Origin: Neptunomonas antarctica
Lineage (GTDB): Bacteria > Pseudomonadota > Gammaproteobacteria > Pseudomonadales > Balneatricaceae
Assembly (NCBI RefSeq): GCF_001305295.1
Contig: NZ_LJSI01000015.1
Span: 1-64,000, forward strand
Direction of reading: 5' to 3'
Length of the DNA stretch: 64,000 nucleotides
Shown: positions 35,793-44,252 of the stretch, in pieces
Position numbering within the stretch: the stretch's first letter is position 1
Layout of the letters: the number at the start of each line of letters is the position of its first letter
The notes under the pieces: model-generated
What the model saw: only the letters and a program-made list of their open reading frames with translations
Told to the model about the DNA's origin: nothing
Database searches by the model: none
Translations under genes and position numbers: made by a program

Positions 35793-37168
35793 CCGAATAC
35801 CTTTCTCTCTTTCTCTTTTTAGGTGCCGTTATTGTTTTGTTAATGGGCTACTCGGTGGCGTTTTCGCTGGCGGGTACGGGGCTTCTGTTTGCCGGCATAG
35901 GAACATTAACCGGAGACTTTGACTCCGTATTCCTTGAAGCAATACCGAATCGTTTATTCGGTATTATGAATAATGAAGTACTGATTGCCGTCCCGCTATT
36001 TGTTTTTATGGGCGTCATGCTGGAAAAATCAAAAATTGCTGAAGGGCTACTCGATACGATGTCGATCCTCTTCGGTTCCCTCAATGGTGGACTGGGTATT
36101 TCTGTCACCATAGTAGGTATGTTGCTGGCAGCCAGTACTGGCATTGTGGGTGCAACCGTTGTAACCATGGGGCTCTTATCCCTTCCTACCATGTTACGCC
36201 GTGGCTACGACCCGCAAGTCGCCTGTGGCGTCATCTGTGCATCAGGAACACTAGGACAAATTATCCCGCCCTCTATTGTGCTGGTACTGCTGGGCGATGT
36301 GATCAGTTCAGCGTATCAACAGTCACAAATCGATCTGGGCATGTTCTCCCCGGAAACGGTGACTGTCGGTGATCTTTTTCTGGGTGCGTTGATCCCTGGG
36401 TTACTACTGGTGGTAGCCTATTCGCTGTACATCGTGGGCAAAGCGATTGTGTCACCCTCTTCTGTTCCCGCGATTCCTAAGGAAGAACGCGACGCAGTAG
36501 ACAATCTATGGCTTAAAGTACTCAGTGCTTTAGTCCCACCATTAATGCTTATCGGCCTGGTACTGGGTTCCATCCTGGGTGGTTTTGCAACACCAACAGA
36601 AGCAGCAGCAGTCGGCGCGATCGGCGCTGTGATACTTGCCCTCTTTAAGCGTAACTTCAATATGAAGACACTTACTGCAGTGATGCGTTCAACCACTCAG
36701 GTGAGCTCCATGGTGTTCATCATCTTAGTCGGTGCGTCCATCTTCTCACTGGTATTCCGTGGTTTCGGTGGCGATGATATGGTACGCGACTTTCTGACCG
36801 ACCTTCCTGGTGGTGTGTGGGGAGCGTTGGCAGTAGTCATGTTGGTAATGTTCTTTCTGGGATTCTTCCTTGATTTTATCGAGATAACATTCGTTGTTGT
36901 CCCTATCGTAGCGCCTATCCTGTTAACCATGGGACTGGATCCTATCTGGTTAGGAATAATGATTGCCTTAAATCTGCAAACCTCGTTCCTTACTCCTCCC
37001 TTTGGTTTCGCGCTGTTCTACTTGCGTGGTGTGGCCCCGGAATCGATCTCCACTGGGCAGATATATCGTGGGGTTATTCCGTTTATCTGTATCCAACTTT
37101 GCATGCTGGGTTTATTAGCCGCCTGGCCGGCACTCGCCACATGGTTACCCCACTTTGTGTACGGATAA
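35789..37168 (+). CDS. dctM: TRAP transporter large permease (DctM-type)
   Basis: Twelve-span sodium- or proton-coupled permease of the same TRAP system. The 459 residues show the family hallmarks IAVPLFVFMGVML, LGGLGISVTIVGM-like SLNGGLGISVTIV, ASGTLGQIIPPSIVLV and GFATPTEAAAVGAIGA, with FLDFIEITFVVVPI and LNLQTSFLTPPFGFALFYLRG near the end. It overlaps dctQ by ATGA and ends at a terminator. Its binding protein is encoded on the opposite strand just downstream. Confidence 0.93.
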   Translation: MTEYLSLFLFLGAVIVLLMGYSVAFSLAGTGLLFAGIGTLTGDFDSVFLEAIPNRLFGIMNNEVLIAVPLFVFMGVMLEKSKIAEGLLDTMSILFGSLNGGLGISVTIVGMLLAASTGIVGATVVTMGLLSLPTMLRRGYDPQVACGVICASGTLGQIIPPSIVLVLLGDVISSAYQQSQIDLGMFSPETVTVGDLFLGALIPGLLLVVAYSLYIVGKAIVSPSSVPAIPKEERDAVDNLWLKVLSALVPPLMLIGLVLGSILGGFATPTEAAAVGAIGAVILALFKRNFNMKTLTAVMRSTTQVSSMVFIILVGASIFSLVFRGFGGDDMVRDFLTDLPGGVWGALAVVMLVMFFLGFFLDFIEITFVVVPIVAPILLTMGLDPIWLGIMIALNLQTSFLTPPFGFALFYLRGVAPESISTGQIYRGVIPFICIQLCMLGLLAAWPALATWLPHFVYG

Positions 37169-37188
37169 AGACGAAAGCTAAGATTACC

Positions 37189-37215
37189 AAGCCACCTAAC
37201 CGGGTGGCTTTTTTA
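37189..37215 (+). terminator. Rho-independent terminator after dctM
   Basis: Perfect 8-bp stem AAGCCACC/GGTGGCTT with a 6-base loop followed by T-run, about 20 bases past the dctM stop. Confidence 0.88.
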
Positions 37216-37313
37216 TGCGTGTAGGTTCACGTGGTTGATGAAATAAATGCAATAACACTAATAGAAATCATCAATATACTGTCTGGAAGTAGATAAAACC
37301 TGAATAGCTAGCA

Positions 37314-37338
37314 TAAAAAAGCCGGCAAATGCCGGCTT
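37314..37338 (-). terminator. Rho-independent terminator after dctP
   Basis: On the minus strand a GCCGGC/GCCGGC stem with flanking A/T pairs and a 4-base loop is followed by TTTTTT, about 20 bases past the dctP stop codon. Confidence 0.85.
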
Positions 37339-37358
37339 TAGTGTTAACTAATTTATAA

Positions 37359-38438
37359 TTACACGGGGTTACGCGCGTTCAAGTAAGCCTGCTCTGAGAC
37401 CTGATGCCACTTCGTAGCCTGATCACGGAACTTAACGAATGAGTCGAACACTTTCTTCGTCATCTCATCGTTGGCGGCTTCTTCTGCTATAACTTCATCA
37501 GATAATTTTTTCAATGTAGCCAGCACATCATCCGGGAACTTACGCAACTGCACGTTATGCTCGTTAACTAACTGCTCTAATGAACGGTTGTTCTTCGCTG
37601 TAAAGTCAGCCAGCATATCCTGGTTGGCAACACGAATAGCATTACGCACAATGACCTGAAGATCAGCAGGTAGTTCCTCAAACGCTTCTTTGTTCATGAA
37701 GCACTCAAGTGTCGTACCTGGCTCGTGCCAACCCGGGTAGTAGTAGAATTTAGCCGCTTTATGCAGACCAAATGCAGCATCGTTGTATGGGCCAACCCAT
37801 TCGGTTGCATCAATTGCACCCGATTGTAACGCAGGGAAAATTTCGCCGCCCGGTAACAATACAGGTGTACCACCCGCACGCTTTAATACTTCGCCACCCA
37901 AACCAGGCATACGCATTTTCAGGCCTTGAAGATCTGCTACTGAGTTGATCTCTTTATTGAACCAGCCACCCATCTGTACGCCAGTATTACCTGCCGCGCC
38001 AGGAATCAGGCCAAATGGCGCATAGGTCTCTTCCCATAACTCCATACCGCCGCCATGGTACAGCCAGCTGTTCATTTCCTGAGCAGTCAAACCAAAAGGC
38101 ACCGCCGCAAAAAACTGTGCCGCGCGGCTTTTACCTTTCCAGTAATAAGAAGCACCGTGACCCATTTCAGCCGTACCACGAGAAACCGCATCAAATATCT
38201 CGAGCGCACCCACTAACTCTTTTGCGCCATAAACTTTAACCTGAACCCGACCACCGGTCATGCTACCAATCAGTTCAGCTAGATTATTGGCACCAACACC
38301 TAAACCTGGAAAATTCTTCGGCCAGGTCGTTACCATTTTCCACTTAAATTCTGGTGCAGCCTGAGCTGCTGTAGACATCATGGCACCTGTTGCTACTGTT
38401 GCAGCTCCGGCACCTTTAAGAAATTGACGACGCTTCAA
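37359..38438 (-). CDS. dctP: TRAP transporter substrate-binding protein (DctP family) with Tat signal
   Basis: Periplasmic solute-binding protein. The 359 residues begin MKRRQFLKGAGAATVATGAM, a twin-arginine signal ending near AQAA, so export should use the TatABC system at the left end of the window. The mature part resembles the TakP-type 2-oxo acid binding group: MVTTWPKNFPGLG, GAKELVGALEIFDAVSRGTAEMGH, QGLKMRMPGLGGEVLKRAGGTPV and ATEWVGPYND, with the ligand arginine in the MRMPG segment. The ligand is probably a small carboxylate, by inference. It is convergent with dctQM, an arrangement that needs separate promoters for one transporter. Confidence 0.9.
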   Translation of the reverse strand: MKRRQFLKGAGAATVATGAMMSTAAQAAPEFKWKMVTTWPKNFPGLGVGANNLAELIGSMTGGRVQVKVYGAKELVGALEIFDAVSRGTAEMGHGASYYWKGKSRAAQFFAAVPFGLTAQEMNSWLYHGGGMELWEETYAPFGLIPGAAGNTGVQMGGWFNKEINSVADLQGLKMRMPGLGGEVLKRAGGTPVLLPGGEIFPALQSGAIDATEWVGPYNDAAFGLHKAAKFYYYPGWHEPGTTLECFMNKEAFEELPADLQVIVRNAIRVANQDMLADFTAKNNRSLEQLVNEHNVQLRKFPDDVLATLKKLSDEVIAEEAANDEMTKKVFDSFVKFRDQATKWHQVSEQAYLNARNPV

Positions 38439-38698
38439 AGGACTACTCCTAATTTTATTTTTTTAATTTTAAGTAACATAGCATGCACTATAAGCGCCTG
38501 CAATAAACCAGAACAGCTCTTTTATTACGTACGTGATTTTACCGATACAGTCATAAAAACGCTCATATCTCATTAATTTACAATAATTTATAATAAATTG
38601 GTTTTTAATTATTATCAGAAACTAAGCTAAGTTATGCGGTTTCACGTTTCATTGATATACTGCTCCCTTATAGTCACAGCGCTTAATGAGACCCTCTT

Positions 38699-39589
38699 TT
38701 GAACGCAGCTAACTTACTCAAATCAATCTCTGATGCTCATCCAAAGCTACGCAAATCTGAACAAAAAGTTGCAGATTTCGTGTTGGGAAATCCTCAGGAA
38801 GTTATCCATATGCGTATTGTTGATTTGGCTTCTCAAGCCAATGTCAGCGAGCCAACAGTGGTTCGATTTTGTCGTGCGTTGCATTATGACGGCTTTCAGG
38901 ACTTCAAGTTAACGCTGGCGCAAGGCTTAGCCAGTAATACACATTTTGAACAATTTTCACTGGATTCAAAAGATACTGTCTCAGAGTTTAAGCAAAAAAT
39001 ATTTGATTCTATGATCGGTAATCTGATCAACATTCGTGATCACCTGGATGCAGAAACGCTGGAAAATGCTATCGATGCACTCGTGAAAGCGAAGCGGATA
39101 GAATTTTATGGATTTGGTGCCTCAGCCGCCGTCTGTAGTGACGCGCAGCATAAATTCTACCGCTTACAGATATCTGCCGCCGCCTATTCTGATCCACATA
39201 TGCAAACCATCTCCGCCGTATCAATGTCGGCAGGTGATGTCGTTGTCGCAATTTCGCAGACAGGACGAACAAAAGATTTGCTACATACTGTAAAACTCGT
39301 AAAGGAGACTGGCGCGACAGTTATCTCTTTATGCCCCGGTAATACACCCTTATCTGATCTGGCGACCATCGCTATACATATTGATGTCGAAGAAGATAAA
39401 GACCTTAGCACGCTCATGTCCTCACGAGTGCTTCATCTGGTCGTTATTGATGTATTAGCCGTGGGTGTTGCTATACGCTTAGGTCCTGCTTTGCTAGATC
39501 ATCTGAAAACAATTAAACGCAGTTTACGTAGCTTAAGACAAAATGATAAACGTCTACTGACTCGGTCCGACTCTGATACAGACGCTTAA
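38699..39589 (+). CDS. hexR: RpiR-family regulator HexR
   Basis: Transcription factor with an N-terminal helix-turn-helix (about 1-80, LRKSEQKVADFVLGNPQEV and ANVSEPTVVRFCRALHYDGF) and a SIS sugar-phosphate domain (about 120-260, IEFYGFGASAAVCSDAQHKF and VVAISQTGRTKDLLHTV). HexR of gammaproteobacteria senses 2-keto-3-deoxy-6-phosphogluconate and controls Entner-Doudoroff and related genes. The RpiR family is clear. The HexR name rests on the N-terminus and overall similarity. The apparent start is TTG, as no in-frame ATG precedes the helix-turn-helix. No sugar genes are adjacent in this window. Confidence 0.85.
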   Translation: MNAANLLKSISDAHPKLRKSEQKVADFVLGNPQEVIHMRIVDLASQANVSEPTVVRFCRALHYDGFQDFKLTLAQGLASNTHFEQFSLDSKDTVSEFKQKIFDSMIGNLINIRDHLDAETLENAIDALVKAKRIEFYGFGASAAVCSDAQHKFYRLQISAAAYSDPHMQTISAVSMSAGDVVVAISQTGRTKDLLHTVKLVKETGATVISLCPGNTPLSDLATIAIHIDVEEDKDLSTLMSSRVLHLVVIDVLAVGVAIRLGPALLDHLKTIKRSLRSLRQNDKRLLTRSDSDTDA

Positions 39590-39722
39590 CCTTCTTTCCC
39601 CCGGCAATCCCCTCAAGCCTTAATATTTCTGAAACCTTAATAAATTACTCTTATATCTTAAGAACAGAGGATTAACTATCTATCAGTTCTGCGATGGAAT
39701 TTATTTTATGTCTCTAAATAGG

Positions 39723-39752
39723 TTCTGCTGAAAACCGATGCTCTCAGCAGAA
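39723..39752 (+). promoter_or_regulatory. Hairpin in the leader of the small basic protein gene
   Basis: A 9-bp stem TTCTGCTGA/TCAGCAGAA with a 12-base loop lies about 60 bases before the ATG at 39810. There is no T-run, so it is not an obvious terminator. It may shape the mRNA leader or be a protein-binding palindrome. Confidence 0.35.
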
Positions 39753-39809
39753 TACTCAGAATCCAGCGCTTAGAAAGCAACTCTTAGAAAGAAGCAGAGG
39801 GTTAATGCC

Positions 39810-40016
39810 ATGATGAAACAGAAAATCAGCCATCTTAGCGAAGTACAGATTGAAATAATCAATACGTTTATGGGGTACGAGGACGTCAAAAATCTTGATA
39901 ATAAAAAACAAGCGGTTAAGCGCTTATTTAGAGCAAGACGCGCCATTGAAGAACACCGCGAAAGGCGCAACCTTACAAAAGTAATAGACAGAGAAGTCTG
40001 GTTCGATGAACTCTAG
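39810..40016 (+). CDS. Small basic protein, PA3496-like
   Basis: A 68-residue charged soluble protein (MMKQKISHLSEVQIEII...) with a basic helix KRLFRARRAIEEHRERRNL and an acidic-aromatic end EVWFDEL. The second half resembles the short PA3496 family of gammaproteobacteria, whose role is unclear. AGAGGG lies at good spacing before the ATG, which supports translation. It is preceded by 220 bases without a gene that hold a hairpin and two CTTAGAAAG repeats. Confidence 0.62.
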   Translation: MMKQKISHLSEVQIEIINTFMGYEDVKNLDNKKQAVKRLFRARRAIEEHRERRNLTKVIDREVWFDEL

Positions 40017-40049
40017 GCTTCTCTGCTAACGTTTAATAAGTTGCGACGA

Positions 40050-41540
40050 TTAATACTCAGGGTACAGAATATTTAAAGGCACGGAGCTACCGCCGTCCAT
40101 AACAATAGCAGCATGATGACGCTTCAACTGACGCGGTTCTGAGACGCCACAAGAGTGAGCGATCATCTCAACTTCATGAACCAGGTTATGATGAAAATGA
40201 GCTACTCGTTCTGCCTTCACTTCTGGAACCAGACCTTGCTGCAAATCAGGATCATGCGTGGTAATTCCCGTTGGACAGGTATTTTTATTACATTGCAGAG
40301 CTTGGATACAACCCAGCGAAAACATAAAGCCACGCGCACTCACAACAAAATCAGCACCGATGCAAATCGCCGCCGCAACATCCGTCGGATTAATCATTTT
40401 CCCAGAAACAATGACTCTGATGCGGTCACGTAATTCATGCTGATGCAGCTTATTGACCAGAATAGGCAGACTCTCACGTACAGGTAGCCCGACATTATCC
40501 ATCAAAGGCATGGGAGCCGCGCCTGTTCCTCCGTCCGCACTATCCAGCGTAATAAAATCCGGTGCACTTTCAATGCCGCGTTGGTTAATCTTTTCACAAA
40601 ATTGATCTAACCAATCGGTTGTACCTAATACTAATTTAAATCCACACGGCTTACCCGTCACACGACGAATGCGCTCCACGGTATCCAGAAGTTCATCGAC
40701 TGAGGCTATATCTGAGTGCCTGTTAGGGCTTATAGAGGCTTGGCCTTCGGGAATACCCCGAATCTCGGCAATCGCTTTAGTCACCTTCTCAGCAGGTAAA
40801 ATCCCCCCTTTGCCTGGTTTAGCGCCCTGAGACAGTTTAAGTTCAAACATACGTACGCGAGTGATGGCCGCTTTCTCTCTTAACTTATCATCACTCAACT
40901 GGCCATTTGCATCTCTGACACCATACTTGGCAGTACCAATCTGAAACACCAGGTCACAACCTCCCTCCAAATGAAAAGGAGATAACCCACCTTCACCGGT
41001 ATTCATCCAGCAACCAGCCTTAGCGGCACCATAGGAAAGTGCCTGAACAGCGGGCTTAGATAAAGCACCGTAGCTCATCCCTGAAATATTAAAAAACGAG
41101 GGCGCATCATAAGGATGTTCACAATACGGCCCAATGCGGGACGGCTGTGATTGCGCAGAGTCTTCCGACAATGTAGGAAAAGGACAATTCAGAAAATAAT
41201 GGGTGCCAGGCTTACGTAAATCACGCGTGGAGCCAAACGCTATGGTGTTATCCAGGTTTTTAGCCGCACGATAAACCCAACTGCGCTGCGCACGATTAAA
41301 CGGTAGCTCTTCCCTATCCATTGCAAAAAAATATTGACGAAAAAACTCACCCAAGTGCTCAAAAAGGTAACGGAACCGGCCTATCAATGGATAGTTACGC
41401 CGGATAGTTTGAGTCGTCTGATGCTTATCATGGCGATAGAGAACAAACCCGGTTATCGCTAAAGCTACAACGACGAGCAGAAATATAACCCCGATCGTTG
41501 CGATAAAATTAATAGCAAAAATAGTTACTGTATCGTTCAC
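40050..41540 (-). CDS. FMN-binding glutamate synthase-like protein (GltB-domain family)
   Basis: A 496-residue membrane-anchored oxidoreductase. An N-terminal span (residues about 10-35) is followed by a TIM-barrel FMN domain related to the central domain of the large subunit of glutamate synthase. Motifs are ISGMSYGALSKPAVQALSYGA, NTGEGGLSPFHLEGG, LKLSQGAKPGKGGILPA and ITLDSADGGTGAAP. The Cys cluster CIQALQCNKNTCPTGI matches the 3Fe-4S site. There is no amidotransferase domain, so it is not a complete GltB. The substrate of this widespread family is unknown. Confidence 0.87.
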   Translation of the reverse strand: MNDTVTIFAINFIATIGVIFLLVVVALAITGFVLYRHDKHQTTQTIRRNYPLIGRFRYLFEHLGEFFRQYFFAMDREELPFNRAQRSWVYRAAKNLDNTIAFGSTRDLRKPGTHYFLNCPFPTLSEDSAQSQPSRIGPYCEHPYDAPSFFNISGMSYGALSKPAVQALSYGAAKAGCWMNTGEGGLSPFHLEGGCDLVFQIGTAKYGVRDANGQLSDDKLREKAAITRVRMFELKLSQGAKPGKGGILPAEKVTKAIAEIRGIPEGQASISPNRHSDIASVDELLDTVERIRRVTGKPCGFKLVLGTTDWLDQFCEKINQRGIESAPDFITLDSADGGTGAAPMPLMDNVGLPVRESLPILVNKLHQHELRDRIRVIVSGKMINPTDVAAAICIGADFVVSARGFMFSLGCIQALQCNKNTCPTGITTHDPDLQQGLVPEVKAERVAHFHHNLVHEVEMIAHSCGVSEPRQLKRHHAAIVMDGGSSVPLNILYPEY

Positions 41541-41663
41541 GTAATTTCTCCCTACTGAATAGTAGAGCTATCCTACCCAGTGAATAGGTAAAGGTGAACT
41601 TATTTAACGCTAAAGTTAATGTGGGTTTATCGGGAATAAAAACCCATCGTCAATTCAGATAAA

Positions 41664-41997
41664 CTAGTGATAATCTCGTTTTTCACACGCCAATATAGGT
41701 TCAACATCTAACGAAGAGAGTGCAACACGGTCATCTATAGGAATCTGTCCACTCAATTGCAATGCTAGATAGCGCATACAACATACGCGAAGAAACGACG
41801 TGAAATTACCTAAATCATGTTCGGCATCGATTGATTCATGGTAAAGCCGTGTGATCATTTGAGGAATATTCATACCGTCTCGACCAGAAATAATTTTCTA
41901 GCCGGATACTCGTCACCATTCCATCGATACGCAAAGATCGGGTGCTACTTGACCAAAGTTCAGCATTCGCCTGAATAAAGAGTTTACACACGGGCAT
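41664..41997 (-). pseudogene. Broken ribbon-helix-helix (RHH_4) gene with internal deletion
   Basis: Two frames together spell one RHH_4-family protein. The first starts at the ATG at 41997 (MPVCKLFIQANAELWSSSTR, then SLRIDGMVTSIRLENYFW). The second resumes as RDGMNIPQMITRLYHE and ends NFTSFLRVCCMRYLALQLSG to the stop at 41664. Between FW and RDGM only one base remains, where intact members have about eight residues (an xxLEEIAx-type helix turn). The simplest reading is a 23-base deletion that also shifts the frame. The family is a small DNA-binding fold of unknown targets. An assembly error is possible but less likely, since several codons are missing. Confidence 0.78.
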
Positions 41998-42074
41998 TCT
42001 CCGTACTTTTTGACACAAAAGGTAAGACGGCTTAATTAAAAAAACCGCCTTCCTTTCACAGTCATGTCACCTTA

Positions 42075-42646
42075 TTAGCATTTATTTAACAATATCATAA
42101 ACTGAAATAGCCATGCAGGATGTGCAGGCCACGCCGGCGCTGTCACCAAATTTCCGTCCGTTACCGCTTCAAATATTTCAATGTCTGCAAACGTACCACC
42201 AGCACTTTCCACTTCAGGTTTACAGGCAGGATAAGCTGAGCATTGCTTACCTTTCAAAACGCCTGCGGCTGCTAACAGCTGCGCGCCATGACATACTGCG
42301 GCAACGGGTTTATTGGTGTCGAAAAAGTGCTTAACCATAGCAAGAACCTGGGGATTCAACCTCAGGTATTCAGGTGCTCGCCCACCGGGAATGACCAGCG
42401 CATCATAATCTTCCAACACAACGTCATCAAAAGTCGCATTTAATGCAAAATTATGGCCGCGTTTTTCCGTATAGGTCTGATCACCTTCAAAATCGTGAAT
42501 GGCGGTTACGACTGTGTCACCACTCTTTTTACCCGGGCAGACAGCATCCACCATATGCCCACCGCCATTAACGTCTGAAAAGGAACCATGGTTTCATAGT
42601 CCTCGGTAAAATCACCTGTAATCATTAATATCTTTTTATTATTCAT
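42075..42646 (-). pseudogene. DJ-1/PfpI family gene with a one-base frameshift
   Basis: Read from the ATG at 42646 (GGAG upstream), the frame gives [30 protein letters not shown] and then loses phase. The next frame continues [18 protein letters not shown] through [15 protein letters not shown] and the nucleophile elbow [15 protein letters not shown] to [14 protein letters not shown]. One missing base in the run GTGGGC near 42558-42562 explains it. Restored length is about 190 residues, normal for the family (glyoxalase, deglycase or protease-like). The run of G makes a sequencing or assembly error plausible. If real, the gene is inactive or phase-variable. Confidence 0.8.
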
Positions 42647-43072
42647 AATGTTGCTCCGATGCTCGAAAAAATAGTACGAACGACTGCCAACAAGTCATTG
42701 TTAACGGTCAGACATCAAAGAAAATATCATGTGCTAAAGCGCGAGTGGTATTACTGGAATACTACAGAGTCAAGAATTAAAGAGTTAAAAAAGGAGGTTT
42801 GTTATTGCTGCAGCTCAAAGAGTACTACAGCAATAGCTAGGGTCCAACTCCCGAGATTAATAAGGCATTAACCAATACTTATTTAAATCTCAGGGACTTT
42901 ATGCCTTACGCGATGGTTGGGTCGGGCTTCACCATTCTCCGTGAAATCTAGTCCTGAAGTAAGCTGAATTAAGTAAACTGTCCCCGGATTCCCTCATTGT
43001 TTAAATACCCTGCTTAGTGTCTTCTAAGGACCGGAGGCAGGGTCGCTGTTTGATGGATTTGAATATGGTTGG
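42647..43072. other. Gene-poor intergenic segment with transposon-like repeat
   Basis: These 426 bases between the broken DJ-1 gene and mrpG show no convincing protein gene. A plus-strand frame at 42659-42871 has no family features. At 42966-42993 there is a GAATTAAGTAAACTGTCCCC-type sequence. A very similar motif accompanies IS200/REP-associated transposase loci in many gammaproteobacteria. Upstream of it, on the minus strand, a short open stretch ends at about 42889 and could be a gene tail, which I could not identify. Confidence 0.4.
42966..42993. repeat. Possible REP/IS200-type mobile element remnant
   Basis: The segment reads GAATTAAGTAAACTGTCCCC followed by GGATTCCC. From memory, nearly the same string (AAGTATACTGTCCCCGGAAT) is a frequent interspersed sequence near Y1-type transposase genes. 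Only one copy is in this window and no transposase is present, so this is a remnant call. Confidence 0.3.
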
Positions 43073-43429
43073 CTACGGGTTGATTCGATCACGTGCACGC
43101 TTTGTCAGGGCTTTGTTTGACGTTTTATCGAGTATCTCCAGGTTATGGTGCATCGCCGTTTTAGCCAGCATATGGGCGGTAACAGGCGCAGTAATGAGCA
43201 AAAATAGTGTAATAAGCAGTTCATGCAGACTTAAATAACCTTGTTGATAGGTGACAAGTATCACCGACGCAGCAAGCAGGCAACCCATCCCCAACGTTGT
43301 CGCTTTGGTTGGGCCGTGAAGACGGGTGTAAAAGTCGGGGAGTTTTGCCAAGCCCAGTGAGCCAATCAATACAAATACGGCTCCCACCACCAGAAATACT
43401 GATACTACTAATTCAATCCAAAATTCCAT
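43073..43429 (-). CDS. mrpG: Mrp Na+/H+ antiporter subunit G
   Basis: Small three-span subunit of the Mrp (Mnh/Pha) multisubunit antiporter. I place the start at the ATG at 43429 (MEFWIELVVS), preceded by AGGAT, giving 118 residues. The longer frame would overlap mrpF. The family pattern GSLGLAKLPDFYTRLHGPTKATTLGMGCLL is unmistakable. Last gene of the operon. A charged tail follows the final span. Confidence 0.93.
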   Translation of the reverse strand: MEFWIELVVSVFLVVGAVFVLIGSLGLAKLPDFYTRLHGPTKATTLGMGCLLAASVILVTYQQGYLSLHELLITLFLLITAPVTAHMLAKTAMHHNLEILDKTSNKALTKRARDRINP

Positions 43430-43485
43430 TCTATTATCCTGACTTTTAAGCTGAATATGGTTGTCATATAGCTTTAAGTGACTGC

Positions 43486-43755
43486 TTATTCGATCAGATC
43501 GCCACGTAAAATGTATTTGCACATGGCAGCGGTACTCACAAACCCCAGCATGGCAATTAACAATGCAGCCTCAAAATACAGGGTTGTACCTGAATAAATG
43601 CCAAACAATATGATCAACGCAATGCTATTAATGTACATGGTGTCGAGTGCCAGAATGCGGTCAGGTCTGCCTGGCCCAATAAACAACCGCCATAAGTTGA
43701 GGATTAAGGCGATGCAGACTAGCGTGGTTGCAATCACTATTGCGGTACTTAGCAT
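43486..43755 (-). CDS. mrpF: Mrp Na+/H+ antiporter subunit F
   Basis: An 89-residue, three-span subunit. WRLFIGPGRPDRILALDTMYINSIALIILFG contains the conserved PxRxLALD-type motif of MrpF. It overlaps mrpE by 7 bases and precedes mrpG by 56 bases. Part of the mrpA-to-G operon read from 48.9 to 43.1 kb. Confidence 0.93.
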   Translation of the reverse strand: MLSTAIVIATTLVCIALILNLWRLFIGPGRPDRILALDTMYINSIALIILFGIYSGTTLYFEAALLIAMLGFVSTAAMCKYILRGDLIE

Positions 43756-44252
43756 TTGAAAATCTCCTTAAGTGGTCTCTCATAGCGATGTTTGATTAAG
43801 GCGATAAGCTCTTCTTCATTCGTCAGATTAAGCACATGTACATAGAGCCATTTTTTGTCTTCGGAAATTTCTGCGCTAACGGTGCCAGGTGTTAAAGAGA
43901 CCGTACTGGCCAGTATAGTGATCGGAAGTTCATGTTCGATATCCAGTGGGATGGCGACAAAGGCAGGCTGCAGTTTTTTAGCAGGGCCTATTACTAATAC
44001 CGCGACCTCAAAATTAGCCACAATAATGTCAAAGATCACCATTAATACATAGCGAATGGTCGCTATTGGCTTACGAAAGCCGGGTTGCGGGTCTTGCATA
44101 CCCGATGTCAGTAAAGGAATGGCGATTGCCAAAAACGCCCCTAATACTAAGTGGCCAGGTGCGACAGTATTATTCAGCAATAGCCAGGCAATAAAAAGGA
44201 TAACCGAGTGCATGGGCATGGGTAATAAATGAAAACTCGGTTTAGTTGTCAT
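43749..44252 (-). CDS. mrpE: Mrp Na+/H+ antiporter subunit E
   Basis: A 167-residue inner-membrane protein. N-terminal spans are followed by the soluble part with ITILASTVSLTPGTVSAEIS and LYVHVLNLTNEEE, the conserved core of MrpE. The ATG shares one base with the mrpD stop, and the end overlaps mrpF, so all are translationally coupled. Confidence 0.93.
   Translation of the reverse strand: MTTKPSFHLLPMPMHSVILFIAWLLLNNTVAPGHLVLGAFLAIAIPLLTSGMQDPQPGFRKPIATIRYVLMVIFDIIVANFEVAVLVIGPAKKLQPAFVAIPLDIEHELPITILASTVSLTPGTVSAEISEDKKWLYVHVLNLTNEEELIALIKHRYERPLKEIFKC

Noticed and set aside
38439-38698. AT-rich dctP-hexR intergenic region as a HexR operator
   Set aside because: I looked for a TGTAAT...ATTACA palindrome and found none that fits. 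Only general A/T-rich runs are present.
42659-42871. Open frame of 70 codons on the plus strand beside the broken DJ-1 gene
   Set aside because: No recognisable family, no good ribosome site, and it starts inside the promoter region of the DJ-1 gene. Probably chance.
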